From the NCBI GenBank assembly GCA_024128875.1, contig JAMYFF010000003.1:62001-126000 (forward strand): a DNA stretch of 64,000 nt. The letters run 5' to 3'. The stretch comes from Salinilacustrithrix flava (GTDB lineage Bacteria > Actinomycetota > Acidimicrobiia > Acidimicrobiales > Salinilacustritrichaceae). The notes beneath the pieces were generated by a model, which was not told where the DNA came from, ran no database searches, and saw nothing but the letters and a program-made list of their open reading frames with translations. The position numbers and the translations under genes were made by a program. Shown in pieces: positions 17,967 through 26,362 of the stretch (positions are counted from its first letter, which is position 1; every line of letters begins with the position of its first letter).

Positions 17967-19388
17967 GTGCAGCCCGACCTCGACCGCAGCTCCGCCCTCG
18001 ACCTGGCCGCCGCCATCCGGCGCGCCGAGGTCTCCCCCACCGAGGTCATGGACGCCACCCTGGCCGCCATCGCCGACCGGAACCCGGCGCTGAACGCCGT
18101 GGTCTGGCTCGACGAGGACGACGCCCGGGCCCGGGCGAAGGCCGCCACCGAGCGCCTCACCGCCGAGGGCCCGGACGACCTGCCTCCGTTCTTCGGGGTC
18201 CCGCTGCCGATCAAGGACCTGCACCCCGTGCAGGGGTGGCCCTGCACGTTCGGGTCCCCGGGTGCCTCGGACGCACCGGCCGAGGAGAGCGGCCTCGTCG
18301 TGCAGCGGCTGGAGGACGCCGGCTTCCTGCTGTGCGGCACCAGCAACTCCCCCGAGTTCGGCACCGTCACCGCCACCGAGAACGACCGCTACGGCATCAC
18401 CCGCAACCCGTGGGACCTCGAACGCACCTCCGGGGGCTCCTCCGGCGGCGCCTCCGCGGCGGTGGCGGGCGGGATGTTCACCATCGCCCACGCCAGCGAC
18501 GGCGGGGGCTCCATCCGCATCCCGGCCACCTGCACCGGCCTCGTCGGCCTGAAGCCGGCGCGTGGTCGCGTCGTCGACCAGACCGTGGCCTGGGAGGGCG
18601 CCTCCACCCAGGGCGTGGTCTCGCGCACCGTGGCCGACACCGCCGCGGCCCTCGACGCCATCGCCGTGTTCGACCCGCTCGCCTGGTGGAACGCGCCGGC
18701 ACCGGAGCGACCCTTCCTCGACGAGGTCGGCGCCGACCCCGGCCGGCTGCGCATCGCGTCCATGACCACCTCGACCCTCGGGCTCGACGTCGACCCGGAG
18801 TGCGTGGCCGCCGTGGAGCGCACCGTGGCCGCCCTGGCCGAAGCCGGCCACGAGATCGTCGACCACGAGTTCGAGCCCTTCGCCGAGGACTTCATCGCCG
18901 GCTTCGTGCACGTCGTCAACGCCGGGCTCTCCGACTTCGACGTCGACTGGGACCGCGTCCAGGCGAACAACCGGGCCAACCGGGGCTACGCCCAGAAGGT
19001 CGACAGCCTCACCTACGTCGGCGCGGTCGCGGCCCTCCAGCGATGGACCCGCAAGGTCAACGCCCAGTGGGGCCGGGACTTCGACGTCCTCGTCACCCCC
19101 ACGATGCCGATCCAGCCCCCGTCAGCCGGCCAGATCCTGCGGGAGATCACCGAGGCGCCCGCCGACACCTCGATGACGGTGCTGGCCACGGTGAGCTACA
19201 CCTCGATGTTCAACATGAACGGCCTGCCCGCCATCTCCCTCCCGGTGCACCAGGCCAGCGACACCGGCCTGCCCGTCGGCGCCCAGGTCGTCGCCGGCCC
19301 GTGGCAGGAGGCCGCGCTGCTGCGCGTGGCCGCGCAGGTCGAGCAGCTGCTCCCCTGGGCCGACCGCCGTCCGGCCCCGCTGCCCTGA
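17967..19388 (+). CDS. Amidase signature family hydrolase
   Basis: A 473-residue amidase. The catalytic Ser-cisSer-Lys triad is visible: Lys in PLPIKDLHPVQG near residue 80, the glycine-serine block TSGGSSGGASAAVAGG near 155, and the nucleophile serine in ASDGGGSIRIPA near 178. C-terminal GLPAISLPVHQASDTGLPVGAQVVAGP is typical. These enzymes hydrolyse amides to carboxylate and ammonia; the natural substrate is not predictable. It lies 10 bp after the LysR gene and overlaps the start of the MFS gene by 4 nt, so the three may be one unit. Confidence 0.93.
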   Translation: MQPDLDRSSALDLAAAIRRAEVSPTEVMDATLAAIADRNPALNAVVWLDEDDARARAKAATERLTAEGPDDLPPFFGVPLPIKDLHPVQGWPCTFGSPGASDAPAEESGLVVQRLEDAGFLLCGTSNSPEFGTVTATENDRYGITRNPWDLERTSGGSSGGASAAVAGGMFTIAHASDGGGSIRIPATCTGLVGLKPARGRVVDQTVAWEGASTQGVVSRTVADTAAALDAIAVFDPLAWWNAPAPERPFLDEVGADPGRLRIASMTTSTLGLDVDPECVAAVERTVAALAEAGHEIVDHEFEPFAEDFIAGFVHVVNAGLSDFDVDWDRVQANNRANRGYAQKVDSLTYVGAVAALQRWTRKVNAQWGRDFDVLVTPTMPIQPPSAGQILREITEAPADTSMTVLATVSYTSMFNMNGLPAISLPVHQASDTGLPVGAQVVAGPWQEAALLRVAAQVEQLLPWADRRPAPLP

Positions 19389-20650
19389 GCCGCGCCACGC
19401 CGGCCCGCCTCGGCGCCGGCTTCAACCGACTGTGGACGGCATCGGTCGTCTCCAACACCGGCGACGGCGTCATGGCCGTGGCCCTGCCGCTGCTGGCCGA
19501 GACCCTCACCCGCCAGCCGCTGCTGTTCGCCGGCGTCACCGTGGCGAACCGCCTGCCGTGGCTGCTCTTCTCCCTGCACGCGGGAGCGATCGCCGACCGG
19601 GTCGACCGGCGGCGGTTGATGGCGACGGTGAACGCGCTGCGTGCGCTCCTGGTCGCCGCGCTGGCCGCCGCCGTGCTCACCGACGTCGCGAGCATCTGGC
19701 TCCTCTACGCCATCGGCTTCGGCCTCGGCGTGGCCGAGACCCTGTTCGACAACGCGTCCCAGGCCTTCCTGCCGGCCCTCGTCGAGCGCGACGACCTCGA
19801 GCGTGCCAACGGCCGCCTCATGGCCGGCGAGATCGTCACCAACCAGTTCCTCGGTCCACCGCTCGGCGGCTTCCTGTTCGGCCTCGGCGCGGCCGTGCCG
19901 ATCCTGCTCGACGCCGGCACCTTCGCCATCTCCGCCGGTCTGATCGCATCCCTCGGCGGCCTCGTCGCCACCCGACGGCCCGCCCGCGATCCCGACGTCG
20001 CCCGCCCACGCATGCGCACCGACATCGCCGAGGGCCTCCGCTGGCTGCGGAACCACCGCCTCCTGCGCGGCCTCGCCGTGCTGCTCGGCGCCATGAACTT
20101 CACGTCCACGATGCTCTTCGCCGTCTTCCCGCTCTACGCCGTCGGCGAGGAGTCGGCCCTCGGCCTCAGCGGGTTCGGCTTCGGCGTGCTCCTCACGACC
20201 ACGGCGGCCGGGTCCACCATCGGGTCGCTCCTGTCCGCCCGCCTCGTCACCCGGTTCGGGCGGGGGCCGATGCTGTGGAGCACGCTCGTCGCCTCCGTCG
20301 CGGTGCCGATCGTGATCGCCGCCACCTCCAACGCGCTGGTCGTCGGCGCGGCCTTCGCCGTGTTCGGGCTCGCCGTCATCCTCTGGAACGTGATCACCGT
20401 GTCGCTGCGCCAGACGATCATCCCGGATCGCCTGCTCGGCCGGGTCAACAGCGTGTACCGGTTCCTCGGGTGGGGCTCCATGCCCCTCGGCAGCCTCGCC
20501 GGCGGCGCTGCTGCCGCGCTCTGGGGCGTGCGCACCACCTTCGTGCTCTCCGGGCTCCTCATGGCCGTGCCGATCGTGGTCTTCGCCCGCGTCGTGCGCA
20601 CCAGCGAGATCGACGCGGCCCGGGCCGCCGCCACCCCGGACCACCCCTGA
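19385..20650 (+). CDS. MFS transporter (MFS_3 type)
   Basis: A major facilitator exporter of about 421 residues with 12 hydrophobic segments. It begins FNRLWTASVVSNTGDGVMAVALPLLAETLTRQP and has the cytosolic loop motif AGAIADRVDRRRLM, both typical of the enterobactin-exporter-like group. No ATG, GTG or TTG lies close before the first membrane segment. CTG at 19385 overlaps the amidase stop as CTGA and is the best start; GTG 19301 is possible but would overlap the amidase gene by 88 nt. The substrate is unknown. Confidence 0.85.
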   Translation: MSRATPARLGAGFNRLWTASVVSNTGDGVMAVALPLLAETLTRQPLLFAGVTVANRLPWLLFSLHAGAIADRVDRRRLMATVNALRALLVAALAAAVLTDVASIWLLYAIGFGLGVAETLFDNASQAFLPALVERDDLERANGRLMAGEIVTNQFLGPPLGGFLFGLGAAVPILLDAGTFAISAGLIASLGGLVATRRPARDPDVARPRMRTDIAEGLRWLRNHRLLRGLAVLLGAMNFTSTMLFAVFPLYAVGEESALGLSGFGFGVLLTTTAAGSTIGSLLSARLVTRFGRGPMLWSTLVASVAVPIVIAATSNALVVGAAFAVFGLAVILWNVITVSLRQTIIPDRLLGRVNSVYRFLGWGSMPLGSLAGGAAAALWGVRTTFVLSGLLMAVPIVVFARVVRTSEIDAARAAATPDHP

Positions 20651-20700
20651 GAGCTGGCAGTTCCCCTGTTGCGCCTTTTCCACGGGCACGGCCGCGTCCG

Positions 20701-20713
20701 TACGATCCGCGGC
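20701..20713 (+). promoter_or_regulatory. Candidate -10 element for UbiB-family kinase gene
   Basis: TACGAT (20701-20706) precedes GTG 20714 by a 7-nt spacer with no Shine-Dalgarno sequence. Confidence 0.5.
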
Positions 20714-22186
20714 GTGCCCAGCACCCCGGATCTGACGAAGAAGGGCGCCGCCCTCGCCATCGGCCTGGCGGCGGCCGGCTGGGTCGTCGGGCGCCGCCTG
20801 ATCGGGCGGGGGATGCCCGCCAGGAGCTTCTCGGTCCGCCAGGGCGCGGCGCGCCGGCGCCAGCTGGCGACCATGGGCGGCCGGGCCGGCGGTGCGTTCG
20901 CGCTGCACCGGGCCCGCCGAACCTTCGCCGGCGCCGAACGCCGCCAGGCCCTCGACACCCGGTTCGAGATGCGCACCGCCGCGCAGATCACCGAGACCCT
21001 CGGGCACATGAAGGGCGCCATGATGAAGCTCGGCCAGATGGCCAGCTACCTCGACTCCGGCATGCCACCCCACGTCCGCGAAGCCCTGGCCCAGCTGCAG
21101 GCCGATGCACCTCCCATGAGCGGCGAGCTGGCCGCCGGCGTCGTCGAGTCCGAGCTCGGCGCCCACCCGGACGAGCTGTTCCTCCAGTGGGACCCCGTGC
21201 CCATCGCGTCGGCGTCCATCGGCCAGGTGCACCGGGCGATCACCACCGACGGGCGGGCGGTGGCGGTGAAGGTGCAGTACCCCGGCATCGACGAGGCCAT
21301 CGAGTCCGACCTCGGCAGCGCCAACCTCGTCTTCGGCGGGCTCGGCGTGCTGTTCCCCGGCCTCGAGTCGGGCCCCATCGTCGAGGAGCTGCGCGAGCGC
21401 ATCCTCGAGGAGCTCGACTACGAGCTGGAGGCGGCGAACCAGCAGCTGTTCGTCGACCACTACGCCGGCCACCCCTTCATCCACGTGCCCGACGTCGTGC
21501 ACGAGCTCAGCAGCCGTCGGGTGCTGACGACCGAGCTGGCCGAGGGCGCACGCTTCGACGAGGTCCTCAGCTGGTCCCAGGAGGAGAAGGACCTGGCGGC
21601 CGAGACGATCTTCCGCTTCGTCTTCCGAAGCCTCTACCGGTTCCGGGCCTTCAACGGCGACCCCCACCCCGGCAACTACCTGTTCCGCCCCGGCGGCCAG
21701 GTGGTCTTCCTCGACTTCGGGCTGGTGAAGCGCTTCACGCCCGAGGAGGTCGACACGTTCTCCTCGCTCGTGCGCTCGATGGTGCTGCACCGCGACGTCG
21801 AGTCCTTCCGGCGCACCATCGAGGAGATCGGCCTGCTCAAGCCGGGCGAACCGTTCTCCGACGAGCTGGTCGAGGAGTACTTCAGCCACTTCTACGAGTG
21901 GGTGCTCGAGGACGGCGAAGCCACCATGACCCCGGAGTACGCGTCGGAGTCGATCCGGCGGATCTTCGATGCCAGCGGCCCCTACGGCGACATCATGAAG
22001 GCGGCCAACGTGCCGCCGTCGTTCGTCATCATCCAGCGCATCAACCTGGGGCTGGCCGCGCTGATGGGCGAGCTGGGGGCGACGAACAACTGGCGCAAGA
22101 TCGCCGAGGAGCTGTGGCCCTTCGTGGACGGCCCGCCGGCCACACCGATGGGCGAGCGCGAGCACCGCTGGGCCACCCACCGCTGA
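20714..22186 (+). CDS. ABC1/AarF/UbiB family atypical kinase
   Basis: A 490-residue ABC1 kinase-like protein. The family's KxGQ motif appears as MMKLGQMASYLDSGMPPHVREALAQLQ near residue 98, followed by ASASIGQVHRA, the lysine-bearing VAVKVQYPG, EELDYELEAANQ, the catalytic FNGDPHPGNYLF and the metal-binding VFLDFGLVKRF. UbiB-type proteins are ATPases/kinases linked to quinone and lipid metabolism; which lipid is served here is not known. The GTG start has a TACGAT hexamer 7 nt upstream. It is a single-gene unit ending before the convergent 92-residue gene. Confidence 0.93.
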   Translation: MPSTPDLTKKGAALAIGLAAAGWVVGRRLIGRGMPARSFSVRQGAARRRQLATMGGRAGGAFALHRARRTFAGAERRQALDTRFEMRTAAQITETLGHMKGAMMKLGQMASYLDSGMPPHVREALAQLQADAPPMSGELAAGVVESELGAHPDELFLQWDPVPIASASIGQVHRAITTDGRAVAVKVQYPGIDEAIESDLGSANLVFGGLGVLFPGLESGPIVEELRERILEELDYELEAANQQLFVDHYAGHPFIHVPDVVHELSSRRVLTTELAEGARFDEVLSWSQEEKDLAAETIFRFVFRSLYRFRAFNGDPHPGNYLFRPGGQVVFLDFGLVKRFTPEEVDTFSSLVRSMVLHRDVESFRRTIEEIGLLKPGEPFSDELVEEYFSHFYEWVLEDGEATMTPEYASESIRRIFDASGPYGDIMKAANVPPSFVIIQRINLGLAALMGELGATNNWRKIAEELWPFVDGPPATPMGEREHRWATHR

Positions 22187-22242
22187 CCCGCTGGACGGGC
22201 GCCACCCGGGACTTCTGGCAGCGACTGCGGAACGGCTCGGGC

Positions 22243-22521
22243 TCAGGCGTCGACGATGCGCTCGAAGACGAGCTCGTGCTCGAGACGGCCGGCCACGCGC
22301 TCGGCGCCTGGGAGACGCTGGGGCACCGGCGACGCCTGGAGCAGCCGCCAGCCGTCGCGCAGCGCGCCGGTCCCGGTGGCGTAGGGCGGCGAACCGTCGA
22401 GGTCGGTGGCGCGACCGCTGCCGTCGTGGAACGACCACGCCACCACGCGCCCGTCCAGGCCGCTGTGCTCGAGGTAGAGGAACAGCACCTGCTGGCGCTG
22501 GGCCGAAGGGTCCATCGTCAT
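22243..22521 (-). CDS. Hypothetical protein, 92 aa, coupled to PhyH gene
   Basis: I do not recognise this protein. It reads QVLFLYLEHSGLDGRVVAWSF near the N-terminus and ends LEHELVFERIVDA, a beta-rich pattern without signal peptide or membrane segment. Its ATG overlaps the TGA of the dioxygenase gene (ATGA), so translation is coupled and it likely works with, or is made with, that enzyme. The frame has the G/C third-position bias of real genes here. Nothing in the sequence shows its function. Confidence 0.6.
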   Translation of the reverse strand: MTMDPSAQRQQVLFLYLEHSGLDGRVVAWSFHDGSGRATDLDGSPPYATGTGALRDGWRLLQASPVPQRLPGAERVAGRLEHELVFERIVDA

Positions 22522-23399
22522 GCCAGCCCCGACCGGGCCTCGGTGCGGGTGAGGTACCAGTCGACGTCGAAGCGGTCGTCGCCGGTGAGGTAGCGCCACA
22601 GCGTCGCCCGGGCGGCCAGCTCCAGCCGGTGGTCGGCCTCGCCCTGCCACAGCTCGCGGTGGCGCAAGATGCCGGCGACCGAGTCGGTGCGGAAGCGGGC
22701 GAAGAGGTGGTCGTCGGGGCCGTTGTGGAGCTCGTCGAGGTCGCCCGTGTCCCAGTGGCGCACCTGGGGCTCGGTCGGGTTGAGGCGGATCTTGTACATG
22801 AGCCGATCGGTCGTCGACGGGTTCGGCATGCCCCGGTGCCACAGGCCCTGGTGGAACAGGACGACGCTGCCAGCCGGCCCCTCCCACTGCCGCTCGCCCG
22901 CGACGTGCACGTAGCGACCGACATCGGTCTCGTGGACCCGGCGCAGGTGGGTGCCGGGCACGAACCCGGTGCCTCCGCCGCCGGGCGTCACCTCGTTGGG
23001 GAAGTAGAAGAGCTGCACATCGAACGCGATGGAGGGGTCGATCATGGCGTCCTGGTGCAGGGGCTGACCGAAGGGGTCGCCGGCCGGCTTGTGGTGCACG
23101 AAGTCGTGGTCGAACACCGGGTCGGCGCCGAGCAACGACCGCAGCGCACCGGCCACCGGCGGGTGGCGCAGCACGGCACCGATGGCCGACGGCTCCGGGT
23201 AGATCGCCGACAGCCGCTGGCCGCTCGACGGCGCGAACGCTCGGGCATCGGACCCCCAGGTGGCCAGGATCTGCCCGAGCTCCTCGACGGCAGCGGCGTT
23301 GAGCTCGTCGGGCACCACCGCTGGCAGGGCGAGGAACCCGCGGGCGACGAACTCGGCCACGTCGCGCGTGGCCAGCAGGTGCTCCCCCACTTCGGTCAT
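22518..23399 (-). CDS. Phytanoyl-CoA dioxygenase (PhyH) family protein
   Basis: This 293-residue protein is a non-haem Fe(II)/2-oxoglutarate dioxygenase of the PhyH family. The iron ligands are visible as HQDAM (HxD, near residues 118-120) and the distal histidine in GLWHRGMPNPS (near 208), with a downstream arginine in RLMYKIRL for the 2-oxoglutarate carboxylate. The substrate is not predictable. ATG 23399 is chosen because TAGTGT lies 8 nt upstream. It is divergent from the DUF2277 gene, with 45 bp between starts. Confidence 0.9.
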   Translation of the reverse strand: MTEVGEHLLATRDVAEFVARGFLALPAVVPDELNAAAVEELGQILATWGSDARAFAPSSGQRLSAIYPEPSAIGAVLRHPPVAGALRSLLGADPVFDHDFVHHKPAGDPFGQPLHQDAMIDPSIAFDVQLFYFPNEVTPGGGGTGFVPGTHLRRVHETDVGRYVHVAGERQWEGPAGSVVLFHQGLWHRGMPNPSTTDRLMYKIRLNPTEPQVRHWDTGDLDELHNGPDDHLFARFRTDSVAGILRHRELWQGEADHRLELAARATLWRYLTGDDRFDVDWYLTRTEARSGLA

Positions 23400-23444
23400 G
23401 GATCGGGACACTACGTCCTGGTCACGATCGATACCGTCGAGCAC
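23400..23444. promoter_or_regulatory. Divergent promoter region, PhyH and DUF2277 genes
   Basis: TACCGT (23432-23437) is 7 nt before ATG 23445 on the forward strand. TAGTGT on the reverse strand (23408-23413) is 8 nt before ATG 23399. Neither gene has a Shine-Dalgarno sequence. Confidence 0.5.
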
Positions 23445-23711
23445 ATGTGCCGATCGATCACCACGTTGCGGGGGCTCGAGCCGGCGGCCACGCCGGAGGA
23501 GGTCGAGGCCGCCGCCCGGCAGTTCGTCCGCAAGCTCAGCGGCATCCGCCATCCGAGCGCAGTGACCCAGGAGACCTTCGACCGGGCCGTCGCCGACATC
23601 GCCGCCGTCGCGGCCCGGATGCTCGACGAGCTCCCGCCCCGGAAGCAGCCGCCGACGACCGTCCCGCCCAACCGCCGTAGGAATCTGGCAGCGGAGGCGG
23701 AACAGGACTGA
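23445..23711 (+). CDS. DUF2277 family protein, 88 aa
   Basis: A small protein of the DUF2277 family, recognised by the N-terminal MCRSITTLRGLEPAATPEEV and the following AAARQFVRKLSGIRHPS, then FDRAVADIAAVAARMLDELP. Length is slightly above the usual 80-85. The family is widespread in actinobacteria and has no known function; the N-terminal helix-turn pattern has been compared with DNA-binding folds but that is not shown here. The gene is followed by a strong bidirectional hairpin that overlaps its last codons. Confidence 0.88.
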   Translation: MCRSITTLRGLEPAATPEEVEAAARQFVRKLSGIRHPSAVTQETFDRAVADIAAVAARMLDELPPRKQPPTTVPPNRRRNLAAEAEQD

Positions 23712-23763
23712 CGAGGGCGGCCGGAAGGGCGCTCCTCCTGTTCCGCTCCCGCTGCCAGATTCC
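23680..23763. terminator. Large inverted repeat between convergent genes
   Basis: A 28-bp arm at 23680-23707 is repeated in inverted orientation at 23736-23763 with two mismatches, around a 28-nt loop. The left arm covers the last codons of the DUF2277 gene and the right arm ends just before the stop of the convergent acyl-CoA dehydrogenase. No T-run follows, so it resembles the GC-rich bidirectional terminators of actinobacteria. Confidence 0.65.
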
Positions 23764-23766
23764 CGG

Positions 23767-25035
23767 TCAGCGGGCGGTGGAGCCCCGACCCGCGCCGGTG
23801 AAGCCGAACAGGTGGGCGGCGACCCGGCGGATCTGGATCTCCTCTGCGCCCTCGGTGATCCGGTAGCGCCGGTGGTGGCGGTAGATGTGCTCGAAGGCCA
23901 TGTGCCGCGAGTACCCCATGCCGCCGCAGGTCTGCATGGCCCGATCGGCGGCGTCGCACACCAACCGGTTGCCCCGGTAGTTGCACATGGCGACCTTCTC
24001 GGAGATCTCCATGCCGTGGTCGACCCGGTCCATCTCCCACGCGGTCTGGCGGATGAGGGCCCGCAGCATGGCGGCCTCGGTGTGCAGCTCGGCGAGGGGG
24101 AACTGGATGGCCTGGTTGGCGGCCAGCGACTTGCCGAACACGCGGCGGTCCTTGGCGTACTTGGCTGCCGTGTCGATGCAGTACTGCGCTGCGCCGAGCG
24201 AGGACGCCGCCTGGCGGATGCGGTTCTCGTGCACGAACAGCTGGGCGACCTGCAGGCCGTTGTCGATCGGACCGAGCACGTCCTCGGCCCGCACGCGCAC
24301 GTTGGTGAACGACACGCGTGCGTGGTCGGTCGGCATGTTGAAGGTCCAGTAGTACTCCTCGATCTTCACGCCGTCGTTGGACATGGGGACGATGAAGCAG
24401 GAGATGCCGGCGGCCTCGCCGTCGTCGCCGCTGGTGCGGGCGAAGACGAAGTCGTGGGTGGCCTTGTGGACGCCGGTGTTCCACATCTTCTCGCCGTTGA
24501 TGACCCACTCGTCACCGTCACGCTCGGCCCGGGTCTCCATCCAGGTGGCGTCGGAGCCGTGGTTGGGCTCGGTGAGGCCGAAGGCGATGCCCGCCTTGCC
24601 CTCCAGCATCTTGGGGATCCACTCCTCCTGCTGGGCCTCCGAGCCGTACTTCTCCATCATCAGCACGGTCGGGAAGTTGCCGACGATGGAGCTCTCGTTC
24701 TGCAGGTCGTTGAACAGCCCGAGGCCCTTGGCCGCGAGGTGCTCGCGGATCACCGCCATGTCGAAGTTCGACCCGCCCTTTCCGCCGAAGCGCTCAGGCA
24801 GGTGGTAGCGCAGGAAGCCGGCGTCGTCGGCAGCGCGGCGCATCTCGCCGAGCAGCGCCTCCCACTCCTCGTTCGGCAGGCCATCTCGATCCCAATCCGT
24901 GCGGGAATCCTCGCGTCGGTGGTCGAAGAACCGCTCGTTGTCGTCTCGCGCCTGGATGGGGGCGATGACGTCTTCGATGAAGGTGTCGAGCTCGGCGAGC
25001 AGGGAGACGAGGTGATCGGGCAGCCGGAAGTCCAT
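23767..25035 (-). CDS. Acyl-CoA dehydrogenase family protein
   Basis: A 422-residue flavoprotein of the acyl-CoA dehydrogenase family. Visible blocks are FGLTEPNHGSDATWMETRAERDGDEWVINGEKMWNTG in the beta-domain, FVARTSG-like FVFARTSG, and the C-terminal QTCGGMGYSRHMAFEHIYRHHRRYRITEGAEEIQ that binds FAD and holds the region of the catalytic base. It should oxidise an acyl-CoA to the enoyl-CoA with electrons going to ETF. ATG 25035 is preferred over 25053 because TACCTT lies 6 nt upstream. Confidence 0.92.
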   Translation of the reverse strand: MDFRLPDHLVSLLAELDTFIEDVIAPIQARDDNERFFDHRREDSRTDWDRDGLPNEEWEALLGEMRRAADDAGFLRYHLPERFGGKGGSNFDMAVIREHLAAKGLGLFNDLQNESSIVGNFPTVLMMEKYGSEAQQEEWIPKMLEGKAGIAFGLTEPNHGSDATWMETRAERDGDEWVINGEKMWNTGVHKATHDFVFARTSGDDGEAAGISCFIVPMSNDGVKIEEYYWTFNMPTDHARVSFTNVRVRAEDVLGPIDNGLQVAQLFVHENRIRQAASSLGAAQYCIDTAAKYAKDRRVFGKSLAANQAIQFPLAELHTEAAMLRALIRQTAWEMDRVDHGMEISEKVAMCNYRGNRLVCDAADRAMQTCGGMGYSRHMAFEHIYRHHRRYRITEGAEEIQIRRVAAHLFGFTGAGRGSTAR

Positions 25036-25114
25036 GGGGCGAAGGTAACGCACGTTGCCAACCCCTCGTCGGCCCGGGTCACGCGCGGGCCCCGGGGAGC
25101 GTCAGACTCGGGAG

Positions 25115-25606
25115 GTGCGATCGCTGCCCTCACCCATCCGGACTGCTGCGGTGGTCGTCCTGCTCACGCTCCTCGCGGTGGTCGCCACCGCCACGTCGGC
25201 CGGCGCCCACGCCGAGCTGCTGGAGTCCGACCCCCCGGTCGGGGGCACGGTGACCGAGGGCGTGGACTCGGTCCAGATGACCCTGCTCGCCTTCGATCCG
25301 GACGGTCCGGTGTCGATCGAGGTCACCGACCCGGCCGGCACCGACGTCACCGTGGGTGAGCCGCGCGTCGACTCCCGGGCGTCGACGGTGGAGATCGAGG
25401 TCGAGCCGCTCGACGTCGGCCAGCACATCGTCCACTGGCACGCCATGGCCGACGACGGAGACGGCGAGAGCGAGGGCACGTTCACCTTCGAGGTCAAGCA
25501 GGCCCAGGGCGGCGGCTGGGGCATCTGGCTCGTGTGGCTCTTCGCCCTCGGCGTGCCCGCCGCCATCTTCCTCCGGCCCGGCGGACGCCGCGGGAGCGGA
25601 CGGTGA
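25115..25606 (+). CDS. CopC/YcnJ-type copper resistance domain protein
   Basis: A 163-residue exported protein. It has a signal peptide (SPIRTAAVVVLLTLLAVVATATSAGAHA) that leaves an N-terminal histidine after SAGA, the first copper ligand of CopC domains. The CopC fold follows with HAELLESDPPVGGTV, and GQHIVHWHAMADDGD near residue 112. A C-terminal membrane segment (IWLVWLFALGVPAAIFL) anchors it outside the membrane. It probably binds copper, but the domain alone does not prove resistance. The start is supported by CAGACT 6 nt upstream. Its stop overlaps the GTG of the HAD gene. Confidence 0.88.
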   Translation: MRSLPSPIRTAAVVVLLTLLAVVATATSAGAHAELLESDPPVGGTVTEGVDSVQMTLLAFDPDGPVSIEVTDPAGTDVTVGEPRVDSRASTVEIEVEPLDVGQHIVHWHAMADDGDGESEGTFTFEVKQAQGGGWGIWLVWLFALGVPAAIFLRPGGRRGSGR

Positions 25607-26307
25607 CGGCACCGCTGGCCGGCGTGACCCACCTCGGCATCGACGCCGACGACACGCTCTGGCACTCCGAGAACCGCTTCCACGAGACCCACCAGCGCTA
25701 CCACGCCCTCCTCGCCGACCACGTCGACCTCGACGTCGACGAGCTCGAACGGCGGATGCTGGAGACCGAGCAGCGCAACCTGCGCCTGTTCGGCTACGGC
25801 GCCAAGGGCTTCACCCTCTCCCTCGTGGAGACCGCCATCGAGGTCACCAACGGCGCCATCCCCACCGACGCCATCTCCACCATCCTCGACTTCGGCAAGG
25901 ACCTCCTCGACCACCCGGTCGAGCTGCTCGACGGCGTCGCCGAGGCCATCGAGGGGTTCCGCGCCCGAGGCCTGCACCTGGTGCTGATCACCAAGGGCGA
26001 CCTCTGGCACCAGGAGTCCAAGGTCGCCGCGTCCGGCATCGCCGACCACTTCGACGCGGTGGAGATCGTCGCCGAGAAGGACGCCGGCACCTACCGCGCC
26101 ATCCTCGACCGCCACGGCATCGAACCGGCGCGGTTCTGCATGGTCGGCAACAGCGTCCGCTCCGACGTGCTGCCGGTCCTGGAGCTGGGCGGACGGGCGG
26201 TGCACATCCCCTACACGTACCTCTGGGCCCACGAGGCCGTGGAGGACCCCGGCGAGGAGCACCTGGTGGCCCGGGCGCTGCACGAGGTCGCCGAGCTCTT
26301 CGACTGA
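25603..26307 (+). CDS. HAD superfamily hydrolase
   Basis: A 234-residue HAD phosphatase. Motif I is IDADDTLWHSE (nucleophile D in DADDT near residues 13-17), motif II is LVLITKGD near 128, the conserved lysine is in EIVAEKDAGTYRA, and motif IV is VGNSVRSDV near 183. A helical cap lies between motifs I and II. It should hydrolyse a phosphate ester; the substrate is unknown. The GTG overlaps the TGA of the copC-like gene by 4 nt, which couples their translation. Confidence 0.9.
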   Translation: MTAPLAGVTHLGIDADDTLWHSENRFHETHQRYHALLADHVDLDVDELERRMLETEQRNLRLFGYGAKGFTLSLVETAIEVTNGAIPTDAISTILDFGKDLLDHPVELLDGVAEAIEGFRARGLHLVLITKGDLWHQESKVAASGIADHFDAVEIVAEKDAGTYRAILDRHGIEPARFCMVGNSVRSDVLPVLELGGRAVHIPYTYLWAHEAVEDPGEEHLVARALHEVAELFD

Positions 26308-26362
26308 CGACAGGTCCCGTCACGGGGCATGCCACCACCTGGCCGCGGGTACGGAGGCGCCC

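Noticed and set aside
19196..22924. 1242-codon reverse-strand reading frame
   Set aside because: It is opposite the amidase, MFS and UbiB genes, which have full family motifs. High GC removes stop codons from the antisense frame.
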